From Okapia johnstoni (taxonomy: Eukaryota; Chordata; Mammalia; Artiodactyla; Giraffidae), in NCBI GenBank assembly GCA_024291935.2, contig CM044326.1, positions 34,347,948-34,411,947 on the forward strand: a stretch of DNA of 64,000 nt, read 5' to 3'. Below the pieces are notes generated by a model that saw only the letters and a list, made by a program, of their open reading frames with translations, searched no databases and was not told the origin of the DNA. Shown piece by piece: positions 14,420 through 27,535 of the stretch. The position numbers and the translations under genes are program-made. Each line of letters opens with the position of its first letter. Position 1 is the stretch's first letter.

Positions 14420-15735
14420 CAACAGGGTGGGGTGGGCTTGCTGTTTCGGAAATCTAGACTCATGGGGAAGTTTCATGAATGAAAACGGCCACCAGGAACA
14501 GGGCCCAGGACAGGCCTGTAGACATGTGGATACTTGATTCATGACAGGACGGGATTACAGAACGGTGAAGAAAGATCCGTCTTTAAAAATACAGCTCTGG
14601 GACAGGAAGGAAGGAAGGACAGAGAAGGAAGCAATCGGATCATATTCTATGCAGAGATAACAAACAAGCTCCTGGCGGGCTAGGACTTCAGTCTGAAACA
14701 TAAAACTCTAATGCTTTTAGGAAATTATACAAAAGAATATCCCATGTAGAGAAAGAAGTAGAGAAGGACTTCTTAAGACCTAAGGACTGTAATCATTAAA
14801 AGACTGATGTAATGAGCTATATAAAAATCAAACATTTTTCTTCATCAAATGAAAAGACATGCCACAGAGTAAGAGAACTATTTGAATACATATAGCCGAC
14901 GAATTAATGTCTGGAATATGTAAGCATTTCCAATAAATCAGTAAGAACCAACAGAATAGGAGGCAAAAGTCTTAACCGGGCACGTCATGAATATGCCCCA
15001 GAGGCTGACCACTCGTGAGAGGATCGCCACTCACTAACGGCTAGAGGAATGCAAATGAAAACCACAATGAGACACCGTGAGACACACAACAGACTGGCAA
15101 ACAGTCTGAGGACACCCCGTGCTGGGGGCAGCTGTGTTGGGCTGGGCAGGGCTGCAGGGTCTGGCGCCACCAAGGACAGAGGCGGACGAACGCGCTTGCG
15201 AGCTGGGATGCACGGCTGGGAATTATATATATTTTAAATACATATGTGTGTGTGTGCGTGTGTGTATATATATATATATATGCACACACATATGTATGTT
15301 TATATAAACCTAATGGAATTCAGACACACGTGTACCACAACATGTGTCAAAGAATGTCCACAGCAGCACTAACAGCTTGAGGCAGAAACAATCCAGTCTC
15401 CACCAGCAGCGGGCATTACATAATATTCTGAAGCTGCAGCGAGGAACGAAATACAGCCACATACAACACGGATGTACCCTACAAAATCAGGCTGAGTGAG
15501 AGAGGCAAGCTGAAAAGGACTCACTCAGTGTGACTCCGTTCACATGGGGGGTAGGAACAGGCGCCCCTAAGACCCATATGTGACCTGCGGGGAGTTGTGG
15601 GGGTGACTGGCAGGGGTGCGGGTTACAGGAAGACTTGCTTTGCAATGATCCTTCACACTGTGTTTGTTGTGCACGAGCCTGTGAGTTACGTTACAAACTG
15701 AAAAGGTTACAGAATACATGCACGTGGCAAACAAC
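14420..15735 (+). repeat. Old L1M, ORF2 C-terminal part to 3' end
   Basis: Successive L1 landmarks appear in sense: 'aaactctaatgcttttagg', 'aaaaatcaaacatttttcttcatc', 'ggaatgcaaatgaaaaccacaatgagac', 'ccacagcagcactaacagc'-like text, and 'cactcagtgtgactccgttcac' towards the end. It carries a TG/TA simple tract at 15242-15300. It is highly diverged. The 5' limit is approximate. Confidence 0.7.
15242..15300. repeat. (TG)n(TA)n(CA)n alternating tract
   Basis: A TG run, a central TA run (about 15264-15281), then 'tgcacacacatatgta'. The two flanks are near reverse complements (atgtgtgtgtg / cacacacata), so the tract is an imperfect palindrome of alternating purine and pyrimidine. It lies within the L1M at 14420-15735. 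Confidence 0.9.
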
Positions 15736-16557
15736 GCCCTCAAGAACACTCAGGAGCACCCAGTGAGCCTCCTTCCTCCACACCCACTCGTCCGCTGCCT
15801 CTGACCCTCCTCCCAAAGGCAAGTGCCTGGGGCCCCCAGAGCCGCCCGGCACACGCTCCACGCACGGGTACACGTGGGCGTCTCCTACACAACAGCTTTA
15901 GAGGAACCCACACCGACGACCTCCAAGCTAACCTTGAAGGACACACACAGGTGATCCCAGCACATTTCCTAGGGTCCCTCTGGGCATTCCCGTTGAAGAA
16001 TTTAAGCTCTGGTTATGTTCTTTTTTTTTTAAATAAATTTTGAAAAAAATTCCCAATCAAGATGAAATCTTAGTGACCTCTAATTTTTTCTAACTATATT
16101 AAGTGCCTCCCTCTTCCTCTCAGAGAAAGGATCAGCAATTATGACTTCAGATGCACAATGTAAAAACGGCGGCATGACTTGTTCATCAGATCTAACGCAT
16201 TTGGTATTAAGCAGAGCAGAGCAGGCCCCGGCCTTGAACATGTGGAGCCTGTATCACAAGGAACTGATTTAAGAATGCATCCAATATACACATGCCAGGC
16301 ACTGTATCAGGGATGACAACACAGAGATAAATTAAAGCATGACACTTGATCTAAAAGAAAGCAACAACTAAAATGTGTGAGAACTGCAATGATCCGTGAG
16401 GCAGGACGGGGCCTGGGGGTGGGGAGTGTGGTGCAGGGAAGGCTTTCCTGGGGCGCGCTTGAGCTTGGCCTTGGAGGGAGGGCAGTCAGCTCAAGGAGGC
16501 GTAGGTTCGCTGTGGAGGGGCCGGGGCCCGCTCAGCTCGGAAGACGACCCATGGGTG
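15736..16557. other. Unique intronic DNA with a possible MIR/L2 trace
   Basis: No coding signal. 'catgccaggcactgtatcaggg' at about 16290-16320 resembles the antisense MIR/L2 wording 'gtgccaggcactgttctagg'. The rest is unassigned. Confidence 0.45.
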
Positions 16558-16778
16558 CAGTGCTGTGCAAGTCGTTTTGGTCGTGTCTGACTCTTTGCCA
16601 CCCCATGGACCGTAGCCCACCAGGCTTCTCTGTCCATGGGATTCTCCAGGCAAGGATACTAGAGTGGGTTGCCATGCCCTCCTCCAGGGGATCTTTTGGA
16701 CCCAGGGATCAAACCCGAGTCTCTTACATCTCCTGCCTTGGCAGGTGGGTGCTTTACCTCTAGCACCACCTGCCCACC
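16558..16778 (-). repeat. Bov-tA SINE (antisense)
   Basis: Plus-strand text runs from the Bov-A end ('gtcgtgtctgactctttgcc', 'ctgtccatgggattctccagg') to the tRNA head ('atctcctgccttggcaggtgg', 'gcaccacctg'). Near full length. Confidence 0.93.
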
Positions 16779-16879
16779 TCTCAAATCCGAGCTCAAAAAG
16801 ACAGAATCTTGCCTGAAGGCAACAGATCACATTTTACAAACCTAAATTAATCACAGTGGATCTTTAGCCATACATTTCA

Positions 16880-16972
16880 TAGAGAAGAAACTCTGTCTTG
16901 TTCACCCCTTAATCCTTAGTATCTAGAACTGGCCAAGCACACAGCAGAACCTCAAATAATCTGTTGAGTTTG
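16880..16972 (+). repeat. L2 LINE 3' end
   Basis: 'ctctgtcttgttcaccccttaa', 'tagtatctagaactggcc' and 'cctcaaataatctgttgagt' follow the terminal segment of mammalian L2. A short diverged copy. Confidence 0.55.
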
Positions 16973-19900
16973 AAAACGTTGATCTGGAGGAAACATATAC
17001 AGGTAATTTAACTGAGCAGCGTCATAATTGAAATTATACTTATATTAAAATAATGACACAGGTGTCAGAACAGAATGCAAAGTCCAGATAAAACTTACGA
17101 CAAGTTCTTTGAAGCAGCTGCTCGTGTGAGGCATTTCAGCACTCTAAACTCTCAGAGGTTTGCATTTTGATAGAAAAATCGGAGAAGTACTGTGAGTAGA
17201 TAGATTTGAATGACAGAGGGTTTTTAAGCAGATGATTGACACACACGTGACCTGGAAGTAAGATCTCTTCAGAACGGGGACTGAAATGAAGATGTGAGAC
17301 GCAGGGGATCTACTTCGAGGGAGAAAGCAACCATCTATGAACTGACTTCTCAGTTTTCTCACAAGGCAACCGTGACTCCAAGCATGGCTCCTCAGGGTGC
17401 TGGCCTGGCAGGGGTCATTTCTGGTAATAATCATCTCTTACTCCACAAATTCAAACTTCTGCAACTCGAGAGCCTGATAAACACACTGAATGAAACTCTC
17501 ACTTCTCTGTAGACAATGCGATGAGATCAATTCTACCCGGATCCGCGGTGCCTACATAATTTTAAAATTGAGTGAACCCTCCCTCTCCAGCGGTTCCTCA
17601 CTTGGCTGATGAAGTTAGAAACCATCATCAACCTTGTCAGTCTTTCTCAGTGTCACAACGCAAGGGTCACAGTTCATCTGTCCTAATGTTTACACGTTCC
17701 ACGTTAACACCGTATAGACCAAGCCTCTCTTTCCTTTTCTGTTTTCTCTTTCTCGGGGGTCCTTAAAACAAGGTTGGACTTACAATCAATGGCGTCTGAG
17801 ATCTGATGGGACTTCACCCCACACGCGGAGCCGCTGGGTCAGGTATTTCATGCGAATACAGCCCGCAGGCTCCCTGCTTCACGGTCTGCCTGTATTACCT
17901 ACCCAAGGAGCTATTAACCCGCTGCGGACGCAAAGGGGCCAGAGCGCCGGGCGCTGTCTACCTGCTGCTCGGAGAGAACCAGCCGCGGACGGCCAGCCCT
18001 GCATCCCGCCTCGCTGTGCAGAGCCGTCCTTCTCCGGTCCTTCTGGGTGGTGTTCCGGGCACTGCAAAGTGGAAGTGCTGCCTGCTCTAGTAATCGGGAT
18101 GTAAATCTGGTGATGCAAGTATGCCAGCAGCTTCTACACCGCCACTTTCACTTTAAACATGTTTCGCTGGTGATTACGGCTCGAGATCCATTATGAACAC
18201 TCCCTTCGCAAACCCCAATTCTGTAGTTTATCAGCTGAGCCGCACACGTTCATGAAGCTTACCTCCTCCCTCCCACGGGAAAAGACCTGCTCCCCGGGGC
18301 TGAGTCCGGGCTGGAAGTTGGCTCAGGACAAGCGCACCTCGTGTAAATCCTACATCTGACTGGTTTCCTTGCCAACCCGGGCACGCCTCCTTCCAGCCTT
18401 GGAGACCCTTTTTCCCCTCTGGTTTTCCTGCAGTTCTTTAGTCTGTCTGTATTTACCCATAAAGCAGGTCACATTCACCTTCCTCACGACCTTCCACTGC
18501 TGACCCCTCAGCCCACCATCCCTTTCTACAGTGTAAATCATAAGGCAGTTATTCTCATTTCAGAAAGCATCATCTGAAGCCAAGGTCTAGTTCATCCCCA
18601 TGCCCTGTACCCTGGAACTGGCAGCTTCGCCAGGGAGGCGGGCGGGGCAGGCAGAGTCTGAAGCAGAGGGTCAGACTGAGGTGAGGCAACGGCCAGTGGA
18701 GACTGGTTTCCTCGGAAAAGCTCTTAATCAAGGCAAGTGAACTCAGGGAAGGAAGTCACATGAAGAAACACACTGATTTCCAGCCTAGACCCTGCCATAA
18801 AGAACACGGCGAAGTCACGACAGGATTCTAAGCCTGGAAAACCTCGAGTGGACACACAGGGACGTTTAGGAATGTGTCCCCACCTCCCGGTACAGATGAT
18901 GCATAAGAGGACTCAACAGATGTTGGCTGAGTTACAGCCTCTGCTCTTTTGACAGTGAAAGATTAAGTCAAACACCTAGGAATAAAGAGATTCAGCCCCA
19001 AATTTGTTGACAAAGGCTTTCTCTCCTCCTTAAGGTCTTAGTTCTAGAACGCCTCGTTGGGAACGAATAAGACACTCACCATGAGTACAAATTAGTAAAC
19101 GCCCAACATCTCTGGTCACGCTGCTTTCTCCCTCACTTAGGCTGGCGTTTCTGATGAAATATTACACAATACCACTGCACCTGGCGACCAACAGTGCCAG
19201 CAACACAGCAGCTCTTATCTAAGGCACAAGGGCAGGTTATCACTGCAGGAAAAGTAACTGCTTTTTATTACATTTGACAAATACGAGACGGCCAAAGGAA
19301 GGCTGCAGAACGTCTCATATGTTTGCCAGTGGACAGAACCATGTGGAGTTGTGAGAAGGATATACTGAAAAAACAATAGAGGGTTTTCAGTTTTTATTCA
19401 TGTTCTCTACTCCCATTCTCTGTGTCTCAAATAGATGAGTGATTCTTTCTGGACACGAGCTCTCTTAGGATGGACTGGGGGCTCTTCATGCACGCCTGGC
19501 CCAAGGCTGCGGCATGAAGGACCAGTGAAGGACACAGTCCGGTAAATCCTGAGGGCCTGTGTGCCCCGGGAGTCGGAGCCTGGAAGCAGTACATCGGGGA
19601 CCAGGACATCAGGGGCCATGCGCACGCTGTGGGTCACCCTCCCCCAGGGAGGGGAAGCTGATGGAGATGGTGCTGGACCCCTCTGAGCCCTCACGGGAGC
19701 GGCCAGCCTCCTCATCTCACTGCCCTGTCCCTCGTGGTCTAGTATTAACTAATCAGGGCTAATATTTACCTATGCTGGGTTCCGGTCTTCAGCTCACAGC
19801 CTGTCAACTACTCCCTGCCCAGAGGCTGGTCTGGGTAAGGACGCCAGCAGTAAAGACGGAGGACAGCCCCCCCGTCTGCAAGGCTCAGCACACTCAATCT

Positions 19901-22235
19901 GAAGGTCTGGGGGTGCCCATGCCCCTCCAGGGACACAGAGCTGAAGCCTTCCCCAGGGGCTTTCCGACTTCCCACACTGAACTTGGCCTCAACTGGGGAG
20001 GACCATGGAGGTAAAGGGAGGGCACAGCTGCTGTGTCCTCAGTAAATAACAGGCATCTGACCAACGTGCCACAAAAATCAGTGACGGGACAAGGACAAAA
20101 CCGAGGGTTCTTGTGGGCAGTGATCAGACAGCCCTGCGCAGGGTGGTCATCTCAGACTAAACCCTAACACACAAGGCGCATCATCCGAGGGGCTGGCCAG
20201 AAGGTTCGTTCGCCCTTGGAGAAAAACATCCCCCTCAGTAGCCGGTGTTTTTATTATTAGTTAAAACAGGAAACACTCTGTGTTCCGGTGTGTGCTGAAA
20301 GACACTTAGCTGCTCCTTAACTACCTAGTTGGCCCCAACCTACAGGGCAAGCCGAGACAATGCTTCTCCTTGGTCTCTGTTTTCCTGATGTGCAGGGTCT
20401 GGTGACAGGGAGAGCCTGTCGGTCTGACAGGGGCTCTGCTTGGCTCCCACATGAGCTGCTCCTGGACCTGGGAAGAGGAGCCCGCTCCATCCATGGGCAT
20501 GGCGAGGGGCAGAGCTGCAGGCAGTGCCAAGGGCCACGGGCGGAGCCGGAATCGAGCAGGCAGCTGGGATCTCCATGTCTGGGGACAGGACAGGCACAGC
20601 CTCACGGGGAGGACGAGGCGTGCTGAGAACCAGGGTGGAAAGGGAGAACACGTGGGTTGGAATTTCAGTACCACCTGTTACTAACTTACATGACCTTGGG
20701 CAGAAGGCTGGATCCCTGTGGGCCTTGGTTTCCTCAACTGGGAAATGGGGGTACCTAAGCAGTGGGGAGTGGGGGGCTGTGCACAGATGCGACGTGCTGC
20801 AGTGAAGTCTGAAACAGACCAAGCCCTCAAGACAGGGTGTTTGTTTCTGTCTCCCGTTAATCAGATGCAGTGGCTTGTTAGCTTCTATTACTCCATCCTG
20901 TTTATGCTCCTATCCTCAGAAAATCTCTGCTATGGAAGCAACGTTTTTCATCCTCTCCAGGCATTTCCGAGCAGGCCGCCAATGCCCTGCACTCAGTAGT
21001 GAGCCCGGCACCTAACAAAGGCCGACTCTCAGGCTCTCGGCGTCTGGCTGTGCATAACACAATTACGTGGGTGCTCTGGTGAGCAAGGCACCGTGGCTGC
21101 GCTCGGCTGCCCTGGTCCCTGGAACAGCGCGGTGCGAGGGCAGCTACTTAACTGCTGGCTGAGAGGGGCTGAATGGACCCCAAATCCAATTATGACCTGT
21201 GTGCCTGCTGGGTCATGGAGGAGCTCATCTCTCTGACGAGTTCATGGACATTCTGGACTATCAATTTGTGGTGTAACTGGATTTGGATGGGAAAAGAACC
21301 TTGAAACTTGAAAGGTTTATAAGGGATGATGGTGGAGCTGGGTTTTCTGGGGTGTGAGCCTGCTGCCTGAAGCTTACTCGGGGCAGGGGACAAGATGAAC
21401 TGGAAGGCAGAGGTAGACCAGGTTGGCAGGAGACTCTGCCGTTCCCCGTGGTGGCCAGTCGCTTGGCGTTTCTGGGCCGCAGTTTCTGCATCTAAAAACT
21501 AAGGTTCTTTCTGGCTCGATGAGACTGTGCGAGACCGCTGCTCTCAGAGACTGGGGTGCCGGCAGCAGTTTCCAGAGCGGGGAGATGAAACTACAGCAGG
21601 TCTCTAGAAACAGTAACTCATAGGTGGGCACCATAGGGAGGAATACATACGAAACCAAGGGCTTGAACCTAGACGTGAAAGCTTTTTGCACACGGCCGAC
21701 CACCAGTCAACATGAATTACCCCAGCCAGACATTTAACGTTGAAATAGTATATTTAAATCAATTTACTCAGTTTAAATAGCATTTTGAAAAGGAACTAGC
21801 TTCAAACCCTTGAGATAAAAATCCTTGAAATATAACTTTCCGAAATAACAGAACAACTTGCTTACAGCAATGATAAAACTGGCTGTAAATGGGTGTGTGA
21901 TCTGAAGCAGCAGCGATTCTGGTCTCAAGCTGGCAGGTCAGGAGCCCAGAAGGGAAGCCCTCTCCTGTGGCAGTGGTCACGTCCAGCGGCCGTTCTCTCT
22001 CTGCCGGCAGGTCTGGGGACTTTCAGCCCCAGCTCTCTGCCTGCAGCTCAGCTGAAACCCCGTCTAGCTTCCTCGCCTCAGCTGTGTACAGCATTTCAGA
22101 TTTTATTCTATTTTTTTTGCTGGAGGTCTAATCTTATTTATTTTTGCTTGGGGACTGAAGAATTTCCTTAAACAATTTTGAAAATTTAGTTTCCTATTGT
22201 ATTTTATTTTGCTAGTTTTCCACACTGTCTTCACG
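16973..22235. other. Unique intronic DNA, about 5 kb
   Basis: This is the largest stretch of intron 1 with few recognisable repeats. GC-rich segments occur at 17880-18060 and 20360-20640. MIR traces lie at 20635-20770 (separate entry) and about 21440-21520 ('ctgggccgcagtttctgcatc'). Open frames here are short, lack splice context and show no family I recognise. Confidence 0.6.
20635..20770 (+). repeat. MIR SINE
   Basis: 'gggttggaatttcagtacc', 'tgttactaacttacatgacc', 'ttgggcagaaggctgg' and 'ggtttcctcaactgggaaatggg' reproduce the MIR core order (Cys-rich tRNA-derived body, 'gtgtgaccttgggcaag', 'gtttcctcatctgtaaaatgg'). The decay level is typical. Confidence 0.8.
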
Positions 22236-23240
22236 TCACATCCTGGAGTGTGAAGTCAAGTGGTCCTTAGGAAGCATCATTACAAACAAAGCTAGTGGAG
22301 GTGATGGAATTCCAGCTGAGCTATTTCAAATCCTAAGAGGTGATGCCGTTAAAGTGCTGTGTTCAGTATGCCAGCAAGTTTGGAAAACTCAGCAGTGGCC
22401 ACAGGACTAGAAAAGGTCAGTTTTCATTCTAGTCCCAAAGAAGGGCAATGCCAAAGAATGCTCAGACTACTGCACCAATGCACTCATCTCACATGCTAGC
22501 AAAGTAATGCTCAGAATTCTTCAAGCTAGACCTCAGGAGTACATGAACCGAGAACTTCCAGATGTACAAGCTGGGTTTAGAAAAGGCAGAGGAACCAGAG
22601 ATCAAACTGCCAACATTCACTGGATCATAGAGAAAGCATAAGAATTTCAGAAAAACATGTACTTCTGCTTCACTGACTATGCTAAATCCTTTGACTGTGT
22701 GGATCACAACTAACTGTGGAAAATTCTTAAAGAGATGGGAATAACAGAACATCTTACCTGTCTCCTGAGAAACCTGTATGCAGGTCAAGAAGCAACAGTT
22801 AGAACAAGACAAGGAACAAAGGACTGGTTCAAAGGTGGGAAAGGAGTATGACAAGGCTGTATATTGTTTACTTGCTTATTTAACTTCTGTGCAGAATACA
22901 CCATATGAAATGCCAATTCAAATCATAAGCTGGAATCTAGATTGCCAGGAGAAATATCAACAACCTCAGATATGCACATGACACCACCCTAATGGCAGAA
23001 AGCAAAGAGGAACTAAAGAGCTTCTTGATGAAAGTGAAAGAAGAGAGTGAAAAGGCTGGCTTAAAACTCAACATTGAAAAAACTAACATCATGGCATACG
23101 GTCCCATCACTTCATGGCAAATAGAAGGTGAAAAAGTGGGAGGAGTGACAGATTTTATTTTCTTTGGCTCTAAAATCACTATGGACCGTGACTGCAGCCA
23201 TGAAATTAAAAGAAGTTTGCTTCTTGGAAGGAAAACTAGT
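22236..23240 (+). mobile_element. BovB LINE ORF2 fragment (segment A, decayed)
   Basis: Sense BovB covering the reverse-transcriptase region. It includes 'gtggaggtgatggaattccagc', 'ggtttagaaaaggcagagg', the motif A region around 22680 ('tttgactgtgtggatcac') and motif C at 22971-22982. There the YADD codons read TAT GCA CAT GAC (Tyr-Ala-His-Asp), so one catalytic Asp is lost. Several stops and indels are present. The element stops at 'ggaaggaaaac' without its own 3' end, where the inverted segment B begins. It is not functional. Confidence 0.95.
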
Positions 23241-23810
23241 AGTAGTTATTGTTCAGTCACCCAGTTTTTTTCTGACTGTTTGCAACCCAATGGACTGCAG
23301 CACGCTAGGCCTCCCTGTCCCTCACCATCTCCTGAAGTTTGCTCAAGTTCATGTCCATTGCATCAGTGATGCCATCCAGCCGTCTATCTCATTCTCTGAC
23401 GCTGTCTTCTCCTTCTGCCCTCAAACTTTCCCAGCATCAGGGACTTTTTCAATGAGTCAGCTGTTCAAATTAGGTGACCAAAATACTGGAGCTTCAGCTT
23501 CAGCATCAGTCCTTCCAATGCGTATTCAGGGTTGATCTCCCTTAAGATTGACTGGTTTGATCTCCGTGCTGTCCAAGGGACTCTCAGGAGTCTCCTCCAG
23601 CACCACAGTTTGAAGGCATCAATTCTTTGGTGTTCTGCCTTCTTTACAGTCGATATTCACAACTGTACGTGATCACTGGGAAGACCAATAGCCTTGATAT
23701 ACGGACCTTTGTTGGCAGAGTAACGTCTCTGCTTTTCAGCACACTGTCTAGGTTTGTCATCGCTTTTTCCTGCCACGAAGCAGTCATCTTCTGGTTTCAT
23801 GGCTGCAGAG
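23241..23810 (-). mobile_element. BovB LINE 3' end, inverted (segment B)
   Basis: The plus-strand text begins with the reverse-complement tail ('tattgttcagtcaccc') and runs backwards through the 3' UTR and ORF2 C-terminus ('cattgcatcagtgatgccatcc', 'ccttccaatgcg', 'ctttacagtcgatattcac') to 'ggtttcatggctgcag'. It lies between two sense BovB segments and is nearly adjacent to segment C, forming a head-to-head inverted repeat. Confidence 0.93.
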
Positions 23811-24468
23811 TTAAAGAGCTGGCTTAAAACTAAATATTAAAAAAACTAAGATCATGGCATCCGGCCCCATTACTTCATGGCAAATAGAAGCTGTCCAGCA
23901 GTGACAGATTTCCTCTTCCTGGGCTCTACAATCACTGCAGATGGTGACTGCAGCTATGAAATCAAATGACAAAACTAGACAGCATATTAAAAAGCAGAGA
24001 TATCACTTTGCAGACAAAAGTGCATATAGTCAAAGCCATGGTTTTCCCAGTAGTCATGTACGGATGTGAGAGTTGGACCATAAGGAAGGCTGAGTGCCAA
24101 AGAATTGATGCTTTTGAACTGTGGTGTTGGAGAAGACTCTTCAGAGTCCTTTGGACTGCAAGGAGATCAAATCAGTCCATCCTAAAGGAAATCAACCCTG
24201 AATGTTCATTGGAAGGACTGCTGATGAAGTTGAAGCTCCAATACTTTGGCCATCTGAGGCAAAGAGCTAACTCATTGGAAAAGACTAATTCTGGGAAAGA
24301 TTGAAGGCAGAAGGAGAAGAGGGTGGCAGAGGATGATATGGTTAGTTAGCATCATCGACTCAACAGACATGAATTTGAGCAAACTCTGGGAGATAGTGAA
24401 GGACAGCAGAGCCTGGCGTGCTGCAGTCGACGGAGTCACAAAGTTGCTATTCCACTGAGCAACTGAAT
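23811..24468 (+). mobile_element. BovB LINE C-terminus and 3' end (segment C)
   Basis: It restarts in sense at 'gctggcttaaaactaaatatt', a point also present in segment A (about 23055), so it overlaps A in element coordinates and must be a separate copy or duplication. It continues through 'gtcatgtacggatgtgagagttgg' and 'ttgatgcttttgaactgtgg' to the 3' end 'ggcgtgctgcagtcgacgg ... caactgaat'. Frames are broken. Confidence 0.93.
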
Positions 24469-24499
24469 AGCAAGGACATCTTCACTTTTATCTCTTTTA

Positions 24500-24690
24500 A
24501 AGACTTCAATAGCTCACTATCCCTGAGTACTTACTATGTGCTAGGCCTTATTTTAACTCTTCTAAGCCGAGGAATAGAGTTACACAAAGAAACAGATCCA
24601 CACAGAGGTTAAGGTGACAAAGCTCAGAAGTGACAGGGCTGGCATCTGAGTCTAGGCAGTGTGGCTTCAGAGCCTCTTCAGGGGAGAGTT
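24500..24690 (-). repeat. MIR SINE (antisense)
   Basis: 'gagtacttactatgtgctagg', 'cacacagaggttaaggtgac', 'agtgacagggctggcatctg' and 'gcagtgtggcttcagagcc' follow the MIR consensus in reverse. Confidence 0.7.
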
Positions 24691-27535
24691 CTGGCCACAC
24701 TGGTCCCATCCAGTGGCCAGGAGCCCTTTCTAACCTCCCAGGCTGGTCCCCACGTGCTGCCTGTTTCTTATGGGAAGAAGTGTGGCCTTGCTGCTCCTGG
24801 TCAAGATAAAGACCATGACTGTCCCTCAGTCTCTGTAAACCTTAAGAAAACGTTAACAAAAACATTATTTCTAGAATCTGAAAAATGCCTCAAAAAAATC
24901 TGTGAATTACAATCAGCAGTGCCTAATATAAGTAACTCTGACGTGGGCCAAGTTCCCCGTTAGCTCGTATCCTAGATGAGAGGGTGGCCCGGACAAAGGA
25001 ACCCTTTCAACAAATCATCAGATGTCTGGGATTTTGCCTTAAGTCTCGGTCTCATCTAATAACACTACCGGCCAACTAAAGATCCAAACCGTCCACTTTT
25101 CCTTCTACTGATTCTCTCAGACGCTAGCGGACTGCGAAACGTGCCCCACGCTGGCAGCCATGGGGGCACACAGCGCCTCAGCCCCTAGGTGGGATTTCAC
25201 CCACTAGCTCTCAGCCCAGGCCCGCCTCTCAGGCACCCCAACCCCACAACCCTCTTCTCCCCACAGAACATCGCTGTTCCGGCGTCTGCCAGACAGGCTG
25301 CCTCAGACGGCCGCGCCTCACACCGAATGGTTCCGGGCTGTCAGTCGGAGACTAGAGACAGAGGCGCCTCCGCCCTCGCTGTGAGTGCGCTGTGAAGGGA
25401 CCCCTCAAGGAAGAGGCTTCTCCAGGAAACTGGGAGGAAGGGGAAGCAGAACAGAAGGCCCCGCCAGACCTTCTAACCTTCCTCTGAGGCTTTTTTGTTT
25501 TTATCATCACATGCTCACTAGTGAGCTGTATTTAGGAAAGTGATTTTCCAAAATTCGAGGACTTTTTCTCATAGGTTTTTGGAAGAGTCATCTTGGGAGA
25601 GGAGAGGGCAGGCGTAGTCAATTAGAGGGTTTATTTCTGATTCCTCCCAGGTTATAATAAAGAGTCACTGTCCTAGTCTCCAATCAGATTCCTGATAAGA
25701 CCAAATTGGTATCTTACCACGGAAACCCTTTCTACAAACGCCCCCAAGCAACTTGACAGCCCGCGGACATTAAGCAAGCATCACATGACCTCGTGGTTTA
25801 AGAGACTTGGGTGTCAAGATTGGCAACAATGCTGAGGTTTTACCTACAAGACGCTAGGTGTGGGAAGAGAATGTCCCCTGGAATCACCCCCTGACCTTGA
25901 GAGGGAAATGCTTTCTCAGGTCAGTTACTGGTGGCCTGTGGGACGTTAACAGCCACACTTAGATGCTAATCAAGGGATCACTTAATGTCACACTTTTTCT
26001 TCCCCTCCTTTTTCTGAGAAGACTATTTTTGGCCCAGATTGAAAAGACCACTTCCTCCTGAAACTAGCCTCAGTCTGTCACCGCCTCTAACCTCACACAC
26101 AGCCTCCAGGGCCTCAGCGCAGAAAACGAGGCGGGTCAGACAGAGACAGCGCTCTCCCGTCCCAGAGACAGGGTTCGAGGGGCACGTCAGCCACTGCACT
26201 CCGACCAGACTCACAAGGTGACCCTTGGTCTGTGATAGAACTGCCAGGGCCGCACCAGACTTGGTCAGAGGAACAGACCACTTTGGATTCAGTGAAGATG
26301 GGAAGCCCAAACCAAAGCACTCTGAGGCTCATTAGAGAGAAAATGTAAAAGACATTTGCAGTGCTCTGATGTTTCCGGCAGTGTACTGATACACATCATG
26401 CCGCCTGATCCCTAGGACAAGTCGATGAGACATCTGTTCCGCACCCTCCTTGCCCCGATGGCTGGCCAGAAGAGACGAACTCAAACCCAGGTGCTCTTGC
26501 CCCATCACAGTGTCCTCTCAGAAGAAACCAAATGAACAAAAGCAGGGGAGAAGTCTCCTGGGCGAGATGATCACAGCCAGAAGCGAATGCAAAATCAAGA
26601 CCAGTTACCCTTGGTGGAGGCTTCTAAAGAACCATCACACTACACAATTAGTTGTTGTAGGCAACTTTCCGACCCTGTGACAATTTGTGCCAAACTCTGA
26701 GAGTTGAGGGATCTCCCCGCTGACCCCAAGTAACCCCGTCTTAAAGCATCTGCTCTGGTCACGGCAGGCTGGCCGGGACACCCAGGCATCAGTGGGGCTG
26801 AGCGCCTCTCAGGCCAGTGAGGACGCCAGAGCAGTCCCAGGGCTGGCCCGAGGGGCAGTCCCAGAGCAGACCCGGGTGGCAGGTTTCTCTCACGCCCCGT
26901 CCCCCGCTCCCCGGCAGCCCGGGCTGAGAGCAGACAACGTGAGCCCAGCGCGAGGTTCTGGCCAAGCCAAACCTTCTCTCCTGAAAACTGCAGTCCCAGT
27001 ACTCCGCTTTCACTAGCTGGGGGTCTGAATTTGGAAACGAGGGAAGAACCGGGCAGATCTGATCCCAGTGGCTGCGAACATGCCTGGCTTTAGCACATTC
27101 CATACTCCACTGGGGCTCACACCCTCATCTCGCTGAGAGTAGAACCCACAACTACTCCCCGAGGGAGAGGGTTATCATTCCCAAGGGACAGATGAGGAAA
27201 CAGTTCCTCAGCAGGTTGAGTGACTCGCTTGCGCTATACCACCAAGCATAGAGAGACACAGAGAAGTCACCCAGTGAATGAGGGCGCGAAGGGGCGCTGA
27301 GGGTGAGGTGAGGAGTGGGAGGGAGACAGCATGGAAGGCCAGAGTGTGGCCGCAAGTGGCCGGACAGCTGTGAGCTCGGCCCTCCCCTGAGGGCTACTGG
27401 AGCCCAGACCCCTCAGTCTCCAAGTCCAGCGCCACCAGGGCTCCTGTGCTTGGAAGCAGACAGAAGCCTGGGGGGCTCTTTGGAACAGTCTTCTGGGGAT
27501 GAACTCAGCGGGCCTATCCCAGGGTTTCCATGCTT
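24691..27535. other. Unique intronic DNA, no gene recognised
   Basis: Mixed to GC-rich sequence. Faint antisense MIR-like wording occurs near 27150-27240 ('acagatgaggaaacagttcc'). No splice-flanked coding segment was recognised. Confidence 0.55.

Noticed and set aside
22236..24468. Explaining the inverted BovB by twin priming of a single insertion
   Set aside because: Segments B and C both contain the 3' end, and C overlaps A in element coordinates. Twin priming of one element cannot give this.
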